From Lachnospiraceae bacterium OM04-12BH (lineage in GTDB: Bacteria; Bacillota; Clostridia; Lachnospirales; Lachnospiraceae), in NCBI GenBank assembly GCA_003490145.1, contig QULQ01000019.1, positions 1 to 50,559 on the forward strand: a DNA stretch of 50,559 nucleotides, given 5' to 3'. Numbering within the stretch: the first letter of the stretch is position 1; each line of letters starts with the position of its first letter. The notes below the pieces were generated by a model that ran no database searches, was not told where the DNA came from, and saw only the letters and a list, made by a program, of their open reading frames with translations. Of the stretch, positions 8,512 to 17,974 are shown piece by piece. Position numbers and translations under genes: made by a program.

Positions 8512-9108
8512 TCAGTCGTTCTTCTCCTTGGAAAGGGTGAAGAACAGCCCGGCCTTCTTGAGGGCAGGACGGAGCGCCATATAAATCAGTACAGACACGA
8601 TCGTGGAAGTAACGGCATTGATGGAGGTAGCGGTTACATTCCAGGCAAGAGTCAGCTCGGCGGCAGGCTTTCCAAGGATCAGAAGCTTATAGAAGTAACC
8701 GATCAGGGGATCAAAGATTACATTGAAAAGAAGTCCGGCAACGGAAGCTAAAATGGTCCACTTCAGTACCTTCTTCTTATCGGTTTCAATGGAAATCCTG
8801 CCAATCTTATGTGCCACAAGACCAGTGATCAGACCGATGCAGAGCTTTAAAAGGAAAGTTTTGGGAGCATATACGATATAAACAGGATCCAGAAGATCAC
8901 CAATAGTCATACCGATGGCACCGCCAAGTCCGCCATAAAATCCACCGATCAGGAGAGCGCCGAGAACACATACGGCATTGCCGAGATGGATGGAAGTAGC
9001 ATCACCACCAGGCAGAGGGATCTTGATCTGCAGAAAAGTGAATACTACATAGGACAGTGCGGCCAAAAGGCCAGTAAACGCAATTTTCAGGGCTGTTTGA
9101 TTTTTCAT
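8512..9108 (-). CDS. ECF transporter S component (vitamin-type substrate binding subunit)
   Basis: 198 residues with about six membrane helices. The pattern ALSYVVFTFLQIKIPLPGGD, GNAVCVLGALLIGGFYGGLGGAIG, and DLLDPVYIVYAPKTFLLK is typical of energy-coupling-factor S subunits. These capture vitamins or metal cofactors and share an EcfAA'T module encoded elsewhere. The sequence does not identify the substrate. The gene is monocistronic and convergent with the DUF4097 gene. The leader holds an 8-bp inverted repeat described separately. Confidence 0.8.
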   Translation of the reverse strand: MKNQTALKIAFTGLLAALSYVVFTFLQIKIPLPGGDATSIHLGNAVCVLGALLIGGFYGGLGGAIGMTIGDLLDPVYIVYAPKTFLLKLCIGLITGLVAHKIGRISIETDKKKVLKWTILASVAGLLFNVIFDPLIGYFYKLLILGKPAAELTLAWNVTATSINAVTSTIVSVLIYMALRPALKKAGLFFTLSKEKND

Positions 9109-9167
9109 AATAGATTCCTCCAGTAAATTGTGATATATATTTCTTATGATGCTCAGTATAATAGAAT

Positions 9168-9213
9168 CTGGTATTTAAAAAAGTGCCAGATAAAAACTTT
9201 TTAATAATACCAG
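9168..9213 (-). promoter_or_regulatory. Inverted repeat upstream of the ECF S gene
   Basis: CTGGTATT at 9168-9175 is the exact reverse complement of AATACCAG at 9206-9213; a further GTGCCAGA (9183-9190) repeats part of it. The site lies 60-105 bases before the ECF gene start. It could be an operator or a leader hairpin. No known riboswitch pattern is recognisable. Confidence 0.35.
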
Positions 9214-9244
9214 TTGCAAGAAAAGGTGGGTTACTACAGAATAA

Positions 9245-9967
9245 ATGGAAGAAAATAAACAGAGCAGAGGAAAATCGCTGATAGAGACAGCACAGGGAAT
9301 GGGACTCAGCGGCAGTACCCTGAAGGTCATAGCTGTGCTGTCCATGATCGTGGATCACTGGTGTTATCTGTTTGCGGAGCAGGGAACAGATATTTATGTA
9401 ATCGGGCGTATGTGGATCGGACGGGTGGCTTTTCCGATCTTCTGTTTCCTTCTGGTAGAAGGATTTCAGAAGACAGGGTGCAGGAAGAGGTATGGGATGA
9501 GGCTGCTTTTATTTGCTTTACTTTCGGAAATCCCCTTCGATCTGTTCCGTTATGGAAAGGTGTTTTCCATGGAGGGCTGTAATGTTTTTTTTACCCTGTT
9601 TCTTGGGTTCCTGCTGATGGCGGTTACCAGTTGCGTGGCGGAGAGTGAAGCGGGTGAAGCCTGGAAGGCTGTTTACAGGCTGCTTGCTCTTTTGCTGGCG
9701 TTGGGTGCAGCATACCTGATCCACAGTGACTACAGCTTTTATGGTGTGATCTCCATATATATTCTTTACATGTTCCGATATCAGAGGCGTCAGCAGCTCA
9801 TGATGGGCGCTCTCTCATTTCTCTATGAGCCAACAGCTCTTGCAGCCTTTGTCCCGATCGCTTTCTATCATGGCAGGCGCGGACTTAAGGTCAAATATTT
9901 CTTTTATCTTTTTTATCCCATTCATTTACTGGTGCTGTATCTGGCATCACAGCTGCTGCAAGGATAA
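9245..9967 (+). CDS. TraX family membrane protein
   Basis: 240 residues, mostly hydrophobic, with the TraX-family opening: STLKVIAVLSMIVDHWCYLF, then IGRMWIGRVAFPIFCFLLVEGF and LFALLSEIPFDLF. TraX acetylates F pilin in plasmids. Chromosomal Firmicutes homologues are common and are probably acyltransferases of unknown substrate. No conjugation genes are near, so a role in pilin modification is unlikely. The ribosome site is weak (AAGGTGGG, 14 bases before the ATG). Confidence 0.85.
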   Translation: MEENKQSRGKSLIETAQGMGLSGSTLKVIAVLSMIVDHWCYLFAEQGTDIYVIGRMWIGRVAFPIFCFLLVEGFQKTGCRKRYGMRLLLFALLSEIPFDLFRYGKVFSMEGCNVFFTLFLGFLLMAVTSCVAESEAGEAWKAVYRLLALLLALGAAYLIHSDYSFYGVISIYILYMFRYQRRQQLMMGALSFLYEPTALAAFVPIAFYHGRRGLKVKYFFYLFYPIHLLVLYLASQLLQG

Positions 9968-10028
9968 GTCAGATGGAAAGGTCAAATATAAACAGATTCT
10001 AAAGAATTATAAAAAAAGTGGAATCTGT

Positions 10029-10093
10029 TTGACATCTGATATTTATCCTGCGTATAATATCAAAAGTTAATTAGTTAAATATTAAATAATTAA
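10029..10093 (+). promoter_or_regulatory. MarR-ABC operon promoter and AT-rich palindrome
   Basis: TTGACA (10029-10034) and TATAAT (10053-10058) are both consensus, with an 18-bp spacer. Right after the -10, positions 10067-10093 form a 27-bp imperfect palindrome (TTAATTAGTTAA... mirrored by ...AATAATTAA). This is a likely MarR operator blocking transcription start; the binding role is inferred. Confidence 0.75.
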
Positions 10094-10116
10094 TTATAAG
10101 AAGGGGGGTATGTAAC

Positions 10117-10602
10117 GTGAAAGACGATCGGAGCAGGAGCATATGTCTGCTTCAGACTATCAACAGAAATATGAGACGCTGTGTGGAAAAGAAGGTGGCT
10201 GGAACAGGTGTGTTCAGAAGCCAGCATAAGCTGCTTATGACACTTGGAAATCATCAGGACTGTTCCCAGACAGAGCTGGCAGAAAAGCTGGAAATCTCAC
10301 CGGCGGCCGTTGCAGTATCCCTGAAGAAGCTGGAAAAGACCGGTTATATCAGCAGGCAGTGCGACAGCAGGGATAACCGTGTGAACCAGATTGTGATCAC
10401 TGAAAAAGGGCAGGATATGATCCGCAGAAGTGTGGAATATTTCCGGGAGATTGATGAAAATATGCTGAAGGGTTTTTCGGAACAGGAAATTCAGGAACTG
10501 AACGGACTGCTGACAAGGATGCAGCAGAACGGAGAAGCCTATTATCAGAATCTGAACAGTAGTGAGGTTTTAAAAGAAGAAACAGAGGAGATGGAAGAAT
10601 GA
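10117..10602 (+). CDS. MarR family transcriptional regulator
   Basis: 161 residues beginning at GTG behind AAGGGGGG; an ATG seven bases upstream is followed at once by a stop. It has the MarR winged helix: CSQTELAEKLEISPAAVAVSLKKLEKTGYI, with the DSRDNR wing. Its stop overlaps the start of the ABC exporter gene (ATGA), so the regulator and exporter are translationally coupled. This suggests a drug- or metabolite-responsive efflux operon. Confidence 0.92.
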   Translation: MKDDRSRSICLLQTINRNMRRCVEKKVAGTGVFRSQHKLLMTLGNHQDCSQTELAEKLEISPAAVAVSLKKLEKTGYISRQCDSRDNRVNQIVITEKGQDMIRRSVEYFREIDENMLKGFSEQEIQELNGLLTRMQQNGEAYYQNLNSSEVLKEETEEMEE

Positions 10603-12332
10603 AAAGATACTGGAAGTATATAAAGCCGTATTTACCGGCATTTATATGCGGACCTCTGCTGATGATCGTGGAAGTCATCGGAGAGGTGCTTTTGCCGAAG
10701 TTTATGGCAAATATCATTAATATCGGAGCAGCAAACCAGGATGTACCCTATATCATCACTATGGGGATTGTCATGGTAGTGACTGCTCTTCTGATGATGG
10801 CAGGAGGAATCGGCGGTGCTTACTTTGCGGCCAAGGCGGCGATCAGCTTTGCAGCAGATATCAGGAAGGATACCTTTGAGAAGGTACAGAAATTTTCCTT
10901 CGCCAATCTGGATCAGTACAATACCGGTTCACTGGTAACCAGACTGACCAACGATGTAACCCAAGTACAGAACCTGATCAATATGGCGCTCCGTATGATG
11001 CTCCGGGCGCCTGGTATGCTGATCGGGGCGCTGATCATGGCATTTATGATGAACAGAGAGCTGGCAGCAGTGATCCTTGTAGTGATCCCGATCCTTGTGA
11101 TCCTGATCGGAATTGTGATCAAAACAGCATTTCCCAGATTTACCATCATGCAGAAAAAGCTGGATACGCTGAATTCCACGATCCAGGAGATGCTGACAAA
11201 TGTCCGTGTGATCAAGTCCTTTGTCAGGGGAGATTATGAGGAGGAGAAGTTTTCAAGGGCCAATGAGGATCTGAAGAAATCCAGCTTAAGTGCCTTTAAT
11301 GTAGTGATCCTGAATATGCCGATCATGATGCTGATGATGAACCTGACGACTCTTGGTGTGGTATGGTTTGGCGGAAAGCAGATCCTTGTCGGCAGGATGC
11401 CGGTCGGTGATCTGACAGCCTTTACTACTTATATTGTACAGATATTGATGTCCCTGATGATGCTTGCCATGGTGCTTCTGCAGAGCTCAAGGGCAATGGC
11501 ATCCCTGCACAGGATCACAGAGGTGCTGGATGCCAGGATTGATCTGACAGATGAAAACAGCGCTCAGAAGGATAAGAGGGTAGAGAATGGAACTGTAGAG
11601 TTTAAGGATGTTTCCTTCCGTTATTATAAAGAAAACAAGGAGCCTGTCCTTTCCCATATCAATTTCAAAATAGACAGTGGGAAGATCCTTGGCATCATTG
11701 GCTCTACGGGAAGCGGCAAGACCACACTGGTACAGATGATCCCAAGGCTTTATGATCCGGATGAAGGAGAAGTTCTGGTTGACGGGGTCAATGTCAAAGA
11801 GTACTCGCTGGAGCATTTGAGAGAGGGCGTTGGAATGGTACTGCAGAAGAATGTCCTTTTCTCAGGAACGATCCGTGAAAATCTCATGTGGGGAGATGAA
11901 AATGCTTCTGAGGAAGAGGTGGAAAAGGCGGCAGCAGCTGCGCAGGCAGGCTTTGTCAGAGACTTTACAGAAGGCTATGAAACAGAGCTTGGACAGGGCG
12001 GTGTCAATGTATCCGGCGGTCAGAAGCAGAGACTCTGTATCGCAAGAGCACTTCTTAAGAAGCCGAAGATCCTGATCCTGGATGATTCTACCAGTGCGGT
12101 AGATACGGCAACAGAAGCAAAGATCAGAGAAAGCTTCTCCGGACTTTTAAAGGAAACAACAAAGATCATTATCGCACAGAGGATCACTTCTGTCATGGAA
12201 GCGGATGAGATCCTTGTGCTGGATGAAGGTGAGATCGTGGGAAAGGGTACGCATGAGGAGCTGCTTAAGACCTGCGAGGCTTACCAGGAGATTTATTATT
12301 CACAGATGGATAAGGAGGCGAGCGGACAGTGA
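10599..12332 (+). CDS. ABC exporter half-transporter, degenerate-site subunit
   Basis: 577 residues: six membrane helices (about 15-300), then a nucleotide-binding domain with Walker A GSTGSGKTT, signature NVSGGQ and Walker B LILDD. Where the catalytic glutamate is expected there is aspartate (D496). The switch histidine is glutamine (Q527, in IIIAQR). Such replacements mark the degenerate subunit of heterodimeric exporters of the TM287/288 or BmrCD type. The partner, encoded immediately downstream with overlap, has intact residues. Drug or lipid export is likely; the substrate is unknown. Confidence 0.93.
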   Translation: MKRYWKYIKPYLPAFICGPLLMIVEVIGEVLLPKFMANIINIGAANQDVPYIITMGIVMVVTALLMMAGGIGGAYFAAKAAISFAADIRKDTFEKVQKFSFANLDQYNTGSLVTRLTNDVTQVQNLINMALRMMLRAPGMLIGALIMAFMMNRELAAVILVVIPILVILIGIVIKTAFPRFTIMQKKLDTLNSTIQEMLTNVRVIKSFVRGDYEEEKFSRANEDLKKSSLSAFNVVILNMPIMMLMMNLTTLGVVWFGGKQILVGRMPVGDLTAFTTYIVQILMSLMMLAMVLLQSSRAMASLHRITEVLDARIDLTDENSAQKDKRVENGTVEFKDVSFRYYKENKEPVLSHINFKIDSGKILGIIGSTGSGKTTLVQMIPRLYDPDEGEVLVDGVNVKEYSLEHLREGVGMVLQKNVLFSGTIRENLMWGDENASEEEVEKAAAAAQAGFVRDFTEGYETELGQGGVNVSGGQKQRLCIARALLKKPKILILDDSTSAVDTATEAKIRESFSGLLKETTKIIIAQRITSVMEADEILVLDEGEIVGKGTHEELLKTCEAYQEIYYSQMDKEASGQ

Positions 12333-14326
12333 GAGAAGAAAAGCTTGAATATCTGAAGAAAAAATATGAAAGCCGCTTAAATCCGAAGAATGACGAAACG
12401 CCGGGCGGTATGCCAGGGGGCGTACCCGGCGGACGGAGAGATGGACGGAATGGAGCCAGACAGGGAATGGGCGGAAAGCCAAAGAACCTGAAAAAGACAA
12501 TAGGAAGGCTGCTTTCCTACATTTCCCACGAAAAGGGAAAGCTGTTTCTTGTATTTTTCTGTGTGATCGCAGGAACAGCAGCAAACCTGGCAGGCTCCTA
12601 TATGCTCCGTCCTATCATCAATGGACTGACGTCTGAGAACGGAAGCGTGGCATTTCTGCTAAAGGGTGTCCTTGTGATGCTTATGATCTATCTGGTCGGA
12701 ACACTGGCACAATATATGCAGCAGAAGATCATGATCGGTATTTCCCAGAATGCGATCCAGAAACTGCGTAATGAGCTGTTCCAGAAGATGCAGAAGCTGC
12801 CAGTCAGATATTACGATACCAATAACCACGGTGATCTGATGAGCCGTTTCACCAATGATGTGGATGCAGTAGGGGAAATGCTGAATAATACTGTAGTACA
12901 GATGATCTCCGGTCTGATCAGTATCATCGGAACCTTCAGCCTGATGCTGTATACCAATGTATGGCTGACACTGATCACAGTTGTGATGATCCCTCTGATG
13001 CTGCAGGCAGTAAAGAAAATCGGAAGCATGAGCCGGAAGTATTACCGTGCACAGCAGGCTGCACTTGGTACCCTGAACGGTTATATTGAAGAGACTGTAA
13101 CCGGACAGAAGGTTGTCAAGGTATTCTGCCACGAGGAAGAGGCAAAGGAGGAGTTCGATTACCTGAACACTGATCTTCGTGGAAAACAGATCAAAGCACA
13201 GTTTTTTGGTGGTATCATGGGACCTGTGATGGGAAATATGGGACAGGTGAGCTACTCCCTGACAGCGTGTATCGGTGGTATCCTCTGTGTACTGCGTGGC
13301 TTTGATATCGGTGGACTGACTGTGTTTGTAAACTATTCCAGACAGTTCTCAAGACCGCTGAATGAGATCGCTATGCAGGTCAACACGATCTTTTCCGCAC
13401 TGGCAGGCGCAGAGAGAGTTTTTGCAGTAATGGATGAAGCACCGGAAGCAGAAGATGCGGCGGATGCCATTGCCATCAGAGAAGAGGAAGAGGGCTTCTG
13501 CTATGTGATCCCGAAGACGAATGCAGCAGCAAAGGATCAGAGGATCATGACAGATATTCTGCGTGAGGATGCAGAGTATTATTATAAGAAGGTAAACGGT
13601 GCCGTTACCCTGGAAGATGTAACCTTTGGCTACAATCCGGACAAAACGATCTTAAAGCATGTGTCCCTGTATGCAAAGCCGGGACAGAAGATTGCCTTTG
13701 TAGGATCTACAGGGGCAGGAAAAACGACGATTACCAATCTGATCAACCGCTTCTATGATATTAACGAAGGCAGTATCACTGTTGATGGCATTCCAGTAAC
13801 AGCGATCAGGAGAGATGACCTGAGAAGAAGTATCGCCATGGTGCTGCAGGATACACACCTCTTTACCGGAACAGTGAGAGAAAATATCCGTTATGGACGG
13901 CTGGATGCCACAGATGAAGAGGTAGAGCAGGCTGCGAAGACGGCCAGTGCCCATTCCTTTATCATGCGCCTGGAAAATGGATATGATACCTTGCTGGAAG
14001 GAGATGGCGCAAACCTAAGCCAGGGACAGAGACAGCTTATCAATATTGCAAGAGCTGCCATTTCCAAAGCACCGATCCTGATCCTGGATGAGGCAACCAG
14101 CTCTGTTGATACCAGAACTGAGAAGCATATTGAAAAGGGAATGGACAGACTGATGGCACAGAGAACCACCCTTGTGATCGCACACAGACTTTCTACCGTA
14201 AGAAATGCAAATGCCATCATGGTACTGGAGAATGGCGAGATCATTGAACGTGGTGACCATGAGGATCTGCTTGTACAGAAGGGACGCTATTATGAGCTGT
14301 ATACGGGTCTGTCTGAGCTGAGCTAA
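12329..14326 (+). CDS. ABC exporter half-transporter, catalytic subunit
   Basis: 665 residues from a GTG overlapping the previous stop, behind GGAGG. A Gly/Pro-rich cytoplasmic N-terminus (about 25-55, GGMPGGVPGG) precedes six membrane helices. An extra segment of about 40 residues lies between the membrane and nucleotide-binding domains. The nucleotide-binding domain is canonical: GSTGAGKTT, LSQGQ, LILDEATSSVD with E588, and AHR with H619. It should pair with the upstream subunit to form one functional and one degenerate ATP site. Confidence 0.93.
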   Translation: MREEKLEYLKKKYESRLNPKNDETPGGMPGGVPGGRRDGRNGARQGMGGKPKNLKKTIGRLLSYISHEKGKLFLVFFCVIAGTAANLAGSYMLRPIINGLTSENGSVAFLLKGVLVMLMIYLVGTLAQYMQQKIMIGISQNAIQKLRNELFQKMQKLPVRYYDTNNHGDLMSRFTNDVDAVGEMLNNTVVQMISGLISIIGTFSLMLYTNVWLTLITVVMIPLMLQAVKKIGSMSRKYYRAQQAALGTLNGYIEETVTGQKVVKVFCHEEEAKEEFDYLNTDLRGKQIKAQFFGGIMGPVMGNMGQVSYSLTACIGGILCVLRGFDIGGLTVFVNYSRQFSRPLNEIAMQVNTIFSALAGAERVFAVMDEAPEAEDAADAIAIREEEEGFCYVIPKTNAAAKDQRIMTDILREDAEYYYKKVNGAVTLEDVTFGYNPDKTILKHVSLYAKPGQKIAFVGSTGAGKTTITNLINRFYDINEGSITVDGIPVTAIRRDDLRRSIAMVLQDTHLFTGTVRENIRYGRLDATDEEVEQAAKTASAHSFIMRLENGYDTLLEGDGANLSQGQRQLINIARAAISKAPILILDEATSSVDTRTEKHIEKGMDRLMAQRTTLVIAHRLSTVRNANAIMVLENGEIIERGDHEDLLVQKGRYYELYTGLSELS

Positions 14327-14346
14327 GCATTATATGCAGACAGGCT

Positions 14347-14419
14347 TTGACAAATATATCCCGTGTGCGGTAAACTGAATTTAATTTATGGACTGCCCTT
14401 CTGCGGACTGTAGAAGGGC
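14347..14419 (+). promoter_or_regulatory. Promoter and leader hairpin of the HerA-like gene
   Basis: TTGACA at 14347-14352 and TAAACT at 14371-14376 (18-bp spacer). The transcribed leader contains an 8-bp stem, GCCCTTCT (14395-14402) with AGAAGGGC (14412-14419). There is no T run, so it is not a simple terminator. Confidence 0.55.
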
Positions 14420-14444
14420 ATACGCTTTATCGGGAGGGGAAACG

Positions 14445-16022
14445 ATGTTTATTGAAAACAAAATACTGATTGGCAGATCCGGGGAAGAAAAGGTATTTAT
14501 CTATCCCCAAATGGCAAACCGCCACGGTATGATCGCGGGTGCTACGGGAACCGGTAAGACTATTACCTTAAAAGTACTGGCAGAGTCCTTCAGCGACTGT
14601 GGTGTTCCGGTCTTTCTGGCAGACGTGAAGGGTGACCTTGCAGGTATGTGTCTTGAGGGGGAAAACAGTGATAATATCAGAAGCCGTGTAGAAAAGCTTG
14701 GACTTTCTGAACTTGGATTTTCCCTGAAAAAGTACCCTGTCAATTTCTTTGATATTTATGGAGAGAAGGGTATGCCTCTTCGTACGACAGTATCTGAAAT
14801 GGGACCGCTCCTGCTGTCACGGATCCTTGATCTGAATGACACCCAGACGGATATCCTGACTGTCATCTTTAAGATCGCAGATGATCAGGAGCTGCTTCTG
14901 ATCGATACCAAGGATCTGAAAGCCATGCTGCAGTATGTGGGTGATAATGCAAAGGAGTTTTCCCTGACCTATGGCAATATTTCCAGGCAGAGCCTTGGAG
15001 CCATTATCAGGGCGATCATCGCACTGGAGGCAGAGGGAGCAGAGCTCTTCTTTGGGGAGCCTGCATTAGATATCAGGGACTGGCTGAGCACAGACAATAC
15101 GGGACGTGGCAGGATCCAGATCCTGGATTGTCAGAAGCTCATTGGACGTCCTGCCATGTATGCCACCTTCCTGCTCTATATGATGTCTGAGCTGTTTGAA
15201 ACACTGCCGGAAACAGGTGATGCAGAAAAGCCGAAAATGGTCTTTTTCTTTGATGAAGCCCATATGCTTTTTAATACAGCGCCAAGGGTACTGCTTGAGA
15301 AGGTGGAACAGATGGTGAAGCTGATCCGCTCTAAGGGGGTCGGCATTTACTTTGTAACCCAGAGTCCCAAGGATATTCCGGATGGCGTGCTTGCCCAGCT
15401 TGGCAATAAGATCCAGCATGCCCTTCATGCCTATACACCGGCAGAGCAGAAGAAGGCGAAGGCAGCTGCAGCATCCTTCCGGGAAAATCCGGAGTTTGAT
15501 ACTTATGAAACATTGACAAGCCTTGGAATTGGAGAAGCACTGATCTCTGTGCTGGACGAAGAAGGGATCCCGACTGTAGTGAAGAAATGTAAGATCCTGC
15601 CGCCCCAGAGCCGGATGGGTGCCATTACGGATGCAGAGAGAGAAAGGGAGATCAGAGAGAGCCTTCTTTACAGCAAATATGAGGAAAATTTTGACAGGGA
15701 TTCTGCTTATGAATTTCTGCAGAGAAAATCACTGACAGATGCAGCAGAAGCGCAGAAGGCAAAAGAAGAGGCTGAGGCGAAAAAGCTTCAGGCGAAGGAG
15801 GAAGCAGCTCTTCAGAAGCAGAAGGAAAAGGAAGCGGAGCGCCAGAGGAAGAGAACAAGATCTGCAGTTAATCAGGTGGCAGGCAGTGCGGCCGGGACAA
15901 TAGGAAGAGAGATCGGGAATACTCTCGGCAAATCCGTAGGTGGCAGCTTTGGGAAGAAGCTTGGCGGTAATGTAGGAGCCTCTCTTGGGAGGGGACTGAT
16001 GAAGACTCTGTTTAAAATGTAG
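14445..16022 (+). CDS. HerA-like / DUF853 family ATPase
   Basis: 525 residues from the ATG behind GGGAGGGG; an upstream in-frame ATG at 14388 lies in the leader hairpin and is rejected. The P-loop is GATGTGKT (32-39) and Walker B is FFFDEAH. The C-terminal part is a Lys/Glu/Ala coiled coil (about 440-480) followed by a glycine-rich tail (GREIGNTLGKSVGGSFGKKLGG). DUF853 proteins are hexameric HerA-type DNA translocases or helicases of poorly known role. No NurA nuclease gene is adjacent. Confidence 0.85.
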   Translation: MFIENKILIGRSGEEKVFIYPQMANRHGMIAGATGTGKTITLKVLAESFSDCGVPVFLADVKGDLAGMCLEGENSDNIRSRVEKLGLSELGFSLKKYPVNFFDIYGEKGMPLRTTVSEMGPLLLSRILDLNDTQTDILTVIFKIADDQELLLIDTKDLKAMLQYVGDNAKEFSLTYGNISRQSLGAIIRAIIALEAEGAELFFGEPALDIRDWLSTDNTGRGRIQILDCQKLIGRPAMYATFLLYMMSELFETLPETGDAEKPKMVFFFDEAHMLFNTAPRVLLEKVEQMVKLIRSKGVGIYFVTQSPKDIPDGVLAQLGNKIQHALHAYTPAEQKKAKAAAASFRENPEFDTYETLTSLGIGEALISVLDEEGIPTVVKKCKILPPQSRMGAITDAEREREIRESLLYSKYEENFDRDSAYEFLQRKSLTDAAEAQKAKEEAEAKKLQAKEEAALQKQKEKEAERQRKRTRSAVNQVAGSAAGTIGREIGNTLGKSVGGSFGKKLGGNVGASLGRGLMKTLFKM

Positions 16023-16038
16023 GATAAAAAGAAAAGGG

Positions 16039-16095
16039 AAAACGGCAGCGGTTCTGCAGAGAAGCAGAAGACACTGCCGTTTTCTGTATTCTTTC
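16039..16095 (+). terminator. Rho-independent terminator
   Basis: AAAACGGCAG (16039-16048) pairs perfectly with CTGCCGTTTT (16074-16083); T-rich sequence follows. It ends the HerA-like transcript. Confidence 0.8.
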
Positions 16096-16096
16096 G

Positions 16097-16160
16097 TTTA
16101 CAGGATAAATGCGTTGTGCTATAATCAGAAAAAAATAAGTATAGTATACCGATAGGAATT
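16097..16160 (+). promoter_or_regulatory. Promoter and CymR-like motif of the HD/metB/patB operon
   Basis: TTTACA (16097-16102) and TATAAT (16120-16125) with a 17-bp spacer. Downstream, GTATACCGATAGGAATT (16144-16160) shares 14 of 17 bases with a site on the opposite strand of the cysK promoter. Its ATAGGAATT core resembles the motif of the Rrf2-type cysteine regulator CymR. Confidence 0.65.
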
Positions 16161-16185
16161 ATGTATATAAAGGAGGATAAACAAA

Positions 16186-16776
16186 ATGGAAGATGGAATT
16201 ACAAGAGACGAGGCTTTTGCCCTGTTAAAAAAGTATAATAAGGAGTCCTTTCATATTCAGCATGGTCTGACCGTAGAAGGTGTCATGCGCTGCTTTGCCA
16301 GGGAGTGCGGCTACGGAGAGGAAGAAGAGCATTGGGGTATAGTAGGACTTCTGCATGATATTGATTTTGAACAGTATCCGGAGCAGCACTGTATCAAGGC
16401 ACCGGAGCTGTTAAGGGCAGCAGGTGTGTCTGAGGATATCATCCATTCTGTATGCAGCCATGGCTATGAGCTTACCGTAGATATCAGACCGGAGCACGAG
16501 ATGGAAAAGGTGTTGTATGCGGTAGATGAGCTTACAGGCCTGATCGGTGCGGCAGCATTGATGAGACCCTCTGGCAGTGTACAGGATATGGAGCTGAAAT
16601 CCCTGAAGAAAAAGTACAAGAGCAAGGGCTTTGCAGCGGGTTGCTCCAGAGAGGTTATCGAAAAGGGTGCAGAGATGATGGGAATCCCGCTGGATGAACT
16701 GCTGACAAGGACACTGGAGGCTATGAGGAGCTGTGAGGCGGAGGTTGCAGAGACCATGAAAAAGGAAGAGGCATAA
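16186..16776 (+). CDS. HD domain hydrolase
   Basis: 196 residues with the metal-dependent phosphohydrolase pattern: H near 28 (IQHGLTVEGVM) and the HD pair in GLLHDID (H57-D58), with later conserved histidines in HSVCSHGYE. The start has AAGGAGG. It is the first gene of a probable operon with the two sulfur amino-acid lyases (27 and 16 bases between genes). The substrate is unknown, and the connection with sulfur metabolism is by context only. Confidence 0.85.
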   Translation: MEDGITRDEAFALLKKYNKESFHIQHGLTVEGVMRCFARECGYGEEEEHWGIVGLLHDIDFEQYPEQHCIKAPELLRAAGVSEDIIHSVCSHGYELTVDIRPEHEMEKVLYAVDELTGLIGAAALMRPSGSVQDMELKSLKKKYKSKGFAAGCSREVIEKGAEMMGIPLDELLTRTLEAMRSCEAEVAETMKKEEA

Positions 16777-16803
16777 AGAAAAAGCATAAGGGAGAAGAAC
16801 ACA

Positions 16804-17958
16804 ATGGAATATACAGTAGAAACAAGATGTCTGCATCTTGAAGAAGAAAAGAATAAGGATAAAGATTTTGGGTCAGTCAGTTTTCCTATTTACCAGACGG
16901 CAACCTTTGCCCACTACGGGGTAGGAAGAAGCACCGGCTATGATTATACGAGACTGCAGAATCCAACGAGAGAACAGCTTGAAAGGATTGTGGCTTCACT
17001 GGAGGGTGGTTGTGATGCTATTGCCTTTGCCAGCGGTATGGCAGCCATTGCTGCTCTTATGGAATGCTTTAAGCCTGGTGATCATCTGATCGTAGACGGT
17101 GATCTTTACGGTGGTACGATCAGGCTTTTCAACAGCGTCTGTAAAAACAAGGGGATTGAGATCACAGCCATTGAACTGGCAAAGGAAGATCCCCTTCCCT
17201 ACATAAAGGAAAATACAAAGGCAGTTTATGTGGAAACCCCAACCAATCCCATGATGAATATAACTGATATAAAGAAGCTCTCGGAAATCACGAAGGAAAA
17301 AGGTCTGCTTCTGATCGTGGATAATACCTTCCTGTCTCCGTACTTCCAGAATCCACTGTCACTGGGCGCTGATATTATTGTGCACAGCGGCACCAAATAT
17401 CTTGGAGGCCACAACGACACGATCGCCGGCTTCCTTGTGACAAACAGAGAGGATGTTAAAGAGCAGCTCCGGTTCTTCTACAAGACGACAGGAGCTGCAC
17501 TGGCACCCTTTGACAGCTGGCTGATCCTGCGTGGTATTAAGACACTGGCTGTCCGGATGGAGCGTGCACAGGAAAATGCCATGGCGGTTGCAGAGTGGCT
17601 GAAGGGACAGAGCTGCGTGACAAAGGTTCTTTATCCGGGACTGCCAGAGCATCCGGGATATGAAGTGATGAAAAAGCAGGCAAGAGGCTTTGGCGGGATG
17701 CTTTCCTTTGAGGTGGACACAACAGAGCGTGCACAGGGGATCCTGGAGCATGTCAAGCTGATCCAGTTTGCGGAGAGCCTTGGTGGTACGGAAAGCCTGA
17801 TCACTTATCCGGTGACACAGACCCATGCAGATGTACCAAAGGACAAGCTCCTTGAAAATGGGATTACTGACAGAGTACTGCGGCTTTCTCTGGGGATCGA
17901 GGGAAAGGAGGATCTGATCGCAGATCTTGCGCAGGCCTTCACAGCTGCATCAAAGTAA
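16804..17958 (+). CDS. Cystathionine gamma-synthase / gamma-lyase family PLP enzyme
   Basis: 384 residues of the Cys/Met metabolism PLP family. It has YDYTRLQNPTR, the FASGMAAI loop and the PLP lysine K198 in HSGTKYLGGHND. The family covers cystathionine gamma-synthase, gamma-lyase, O-acetylhomoserine sulfhydrylase and methionine gamma-lyase; the sequence alone does not choose. Grouping with PatB and cysK supports transsulfuration or methionine/cysteine interconversion. The gene follows the HD gene with a GGGAGAA ribosome site. Confidence 0.88.
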   Translation: MEYTVETRCLHLEEEKNKDKDFGSVSFPIYQTATFAHYGVGRSTGYDYTRLQNPTREQLERIVASLEGGCDAIAFASGMAAIAALMECFKPGDHLIVDGDLYGGTIRLFNSVCKNKGIEITAIELAKEDPLPYIKENTKAVYVETPTNPMMNITDIKKLSEITKEKGLLLIVDNTFLSPYFQNPLSLGADIIVHSGTKYLGGHNDTIAGFLVTNREDVKEQLRFFYKTTGAALAPFDSWLILRGIKTLAVRMERAQENAMAVAEWLKGQSCVTKVLYPGLPEHPGYEVMKKQARGFGGMLSFEVDTTERAQGILEHVKLIQFAESLGGTESLITYPVTQTHADVPKDKLLENGITDRVLRLSLGIEGKEDLIADLAQAFTAASK

Positions 17959-17974
17959 AAGGGAGGAAAAGAGA

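Noticed and set aside
16126..16185. SAM riboswitch or T-box before the metB-like operon
   Set aside because: The leader is only about 60 bases and has no such landmarks; a repressor motif fits better.
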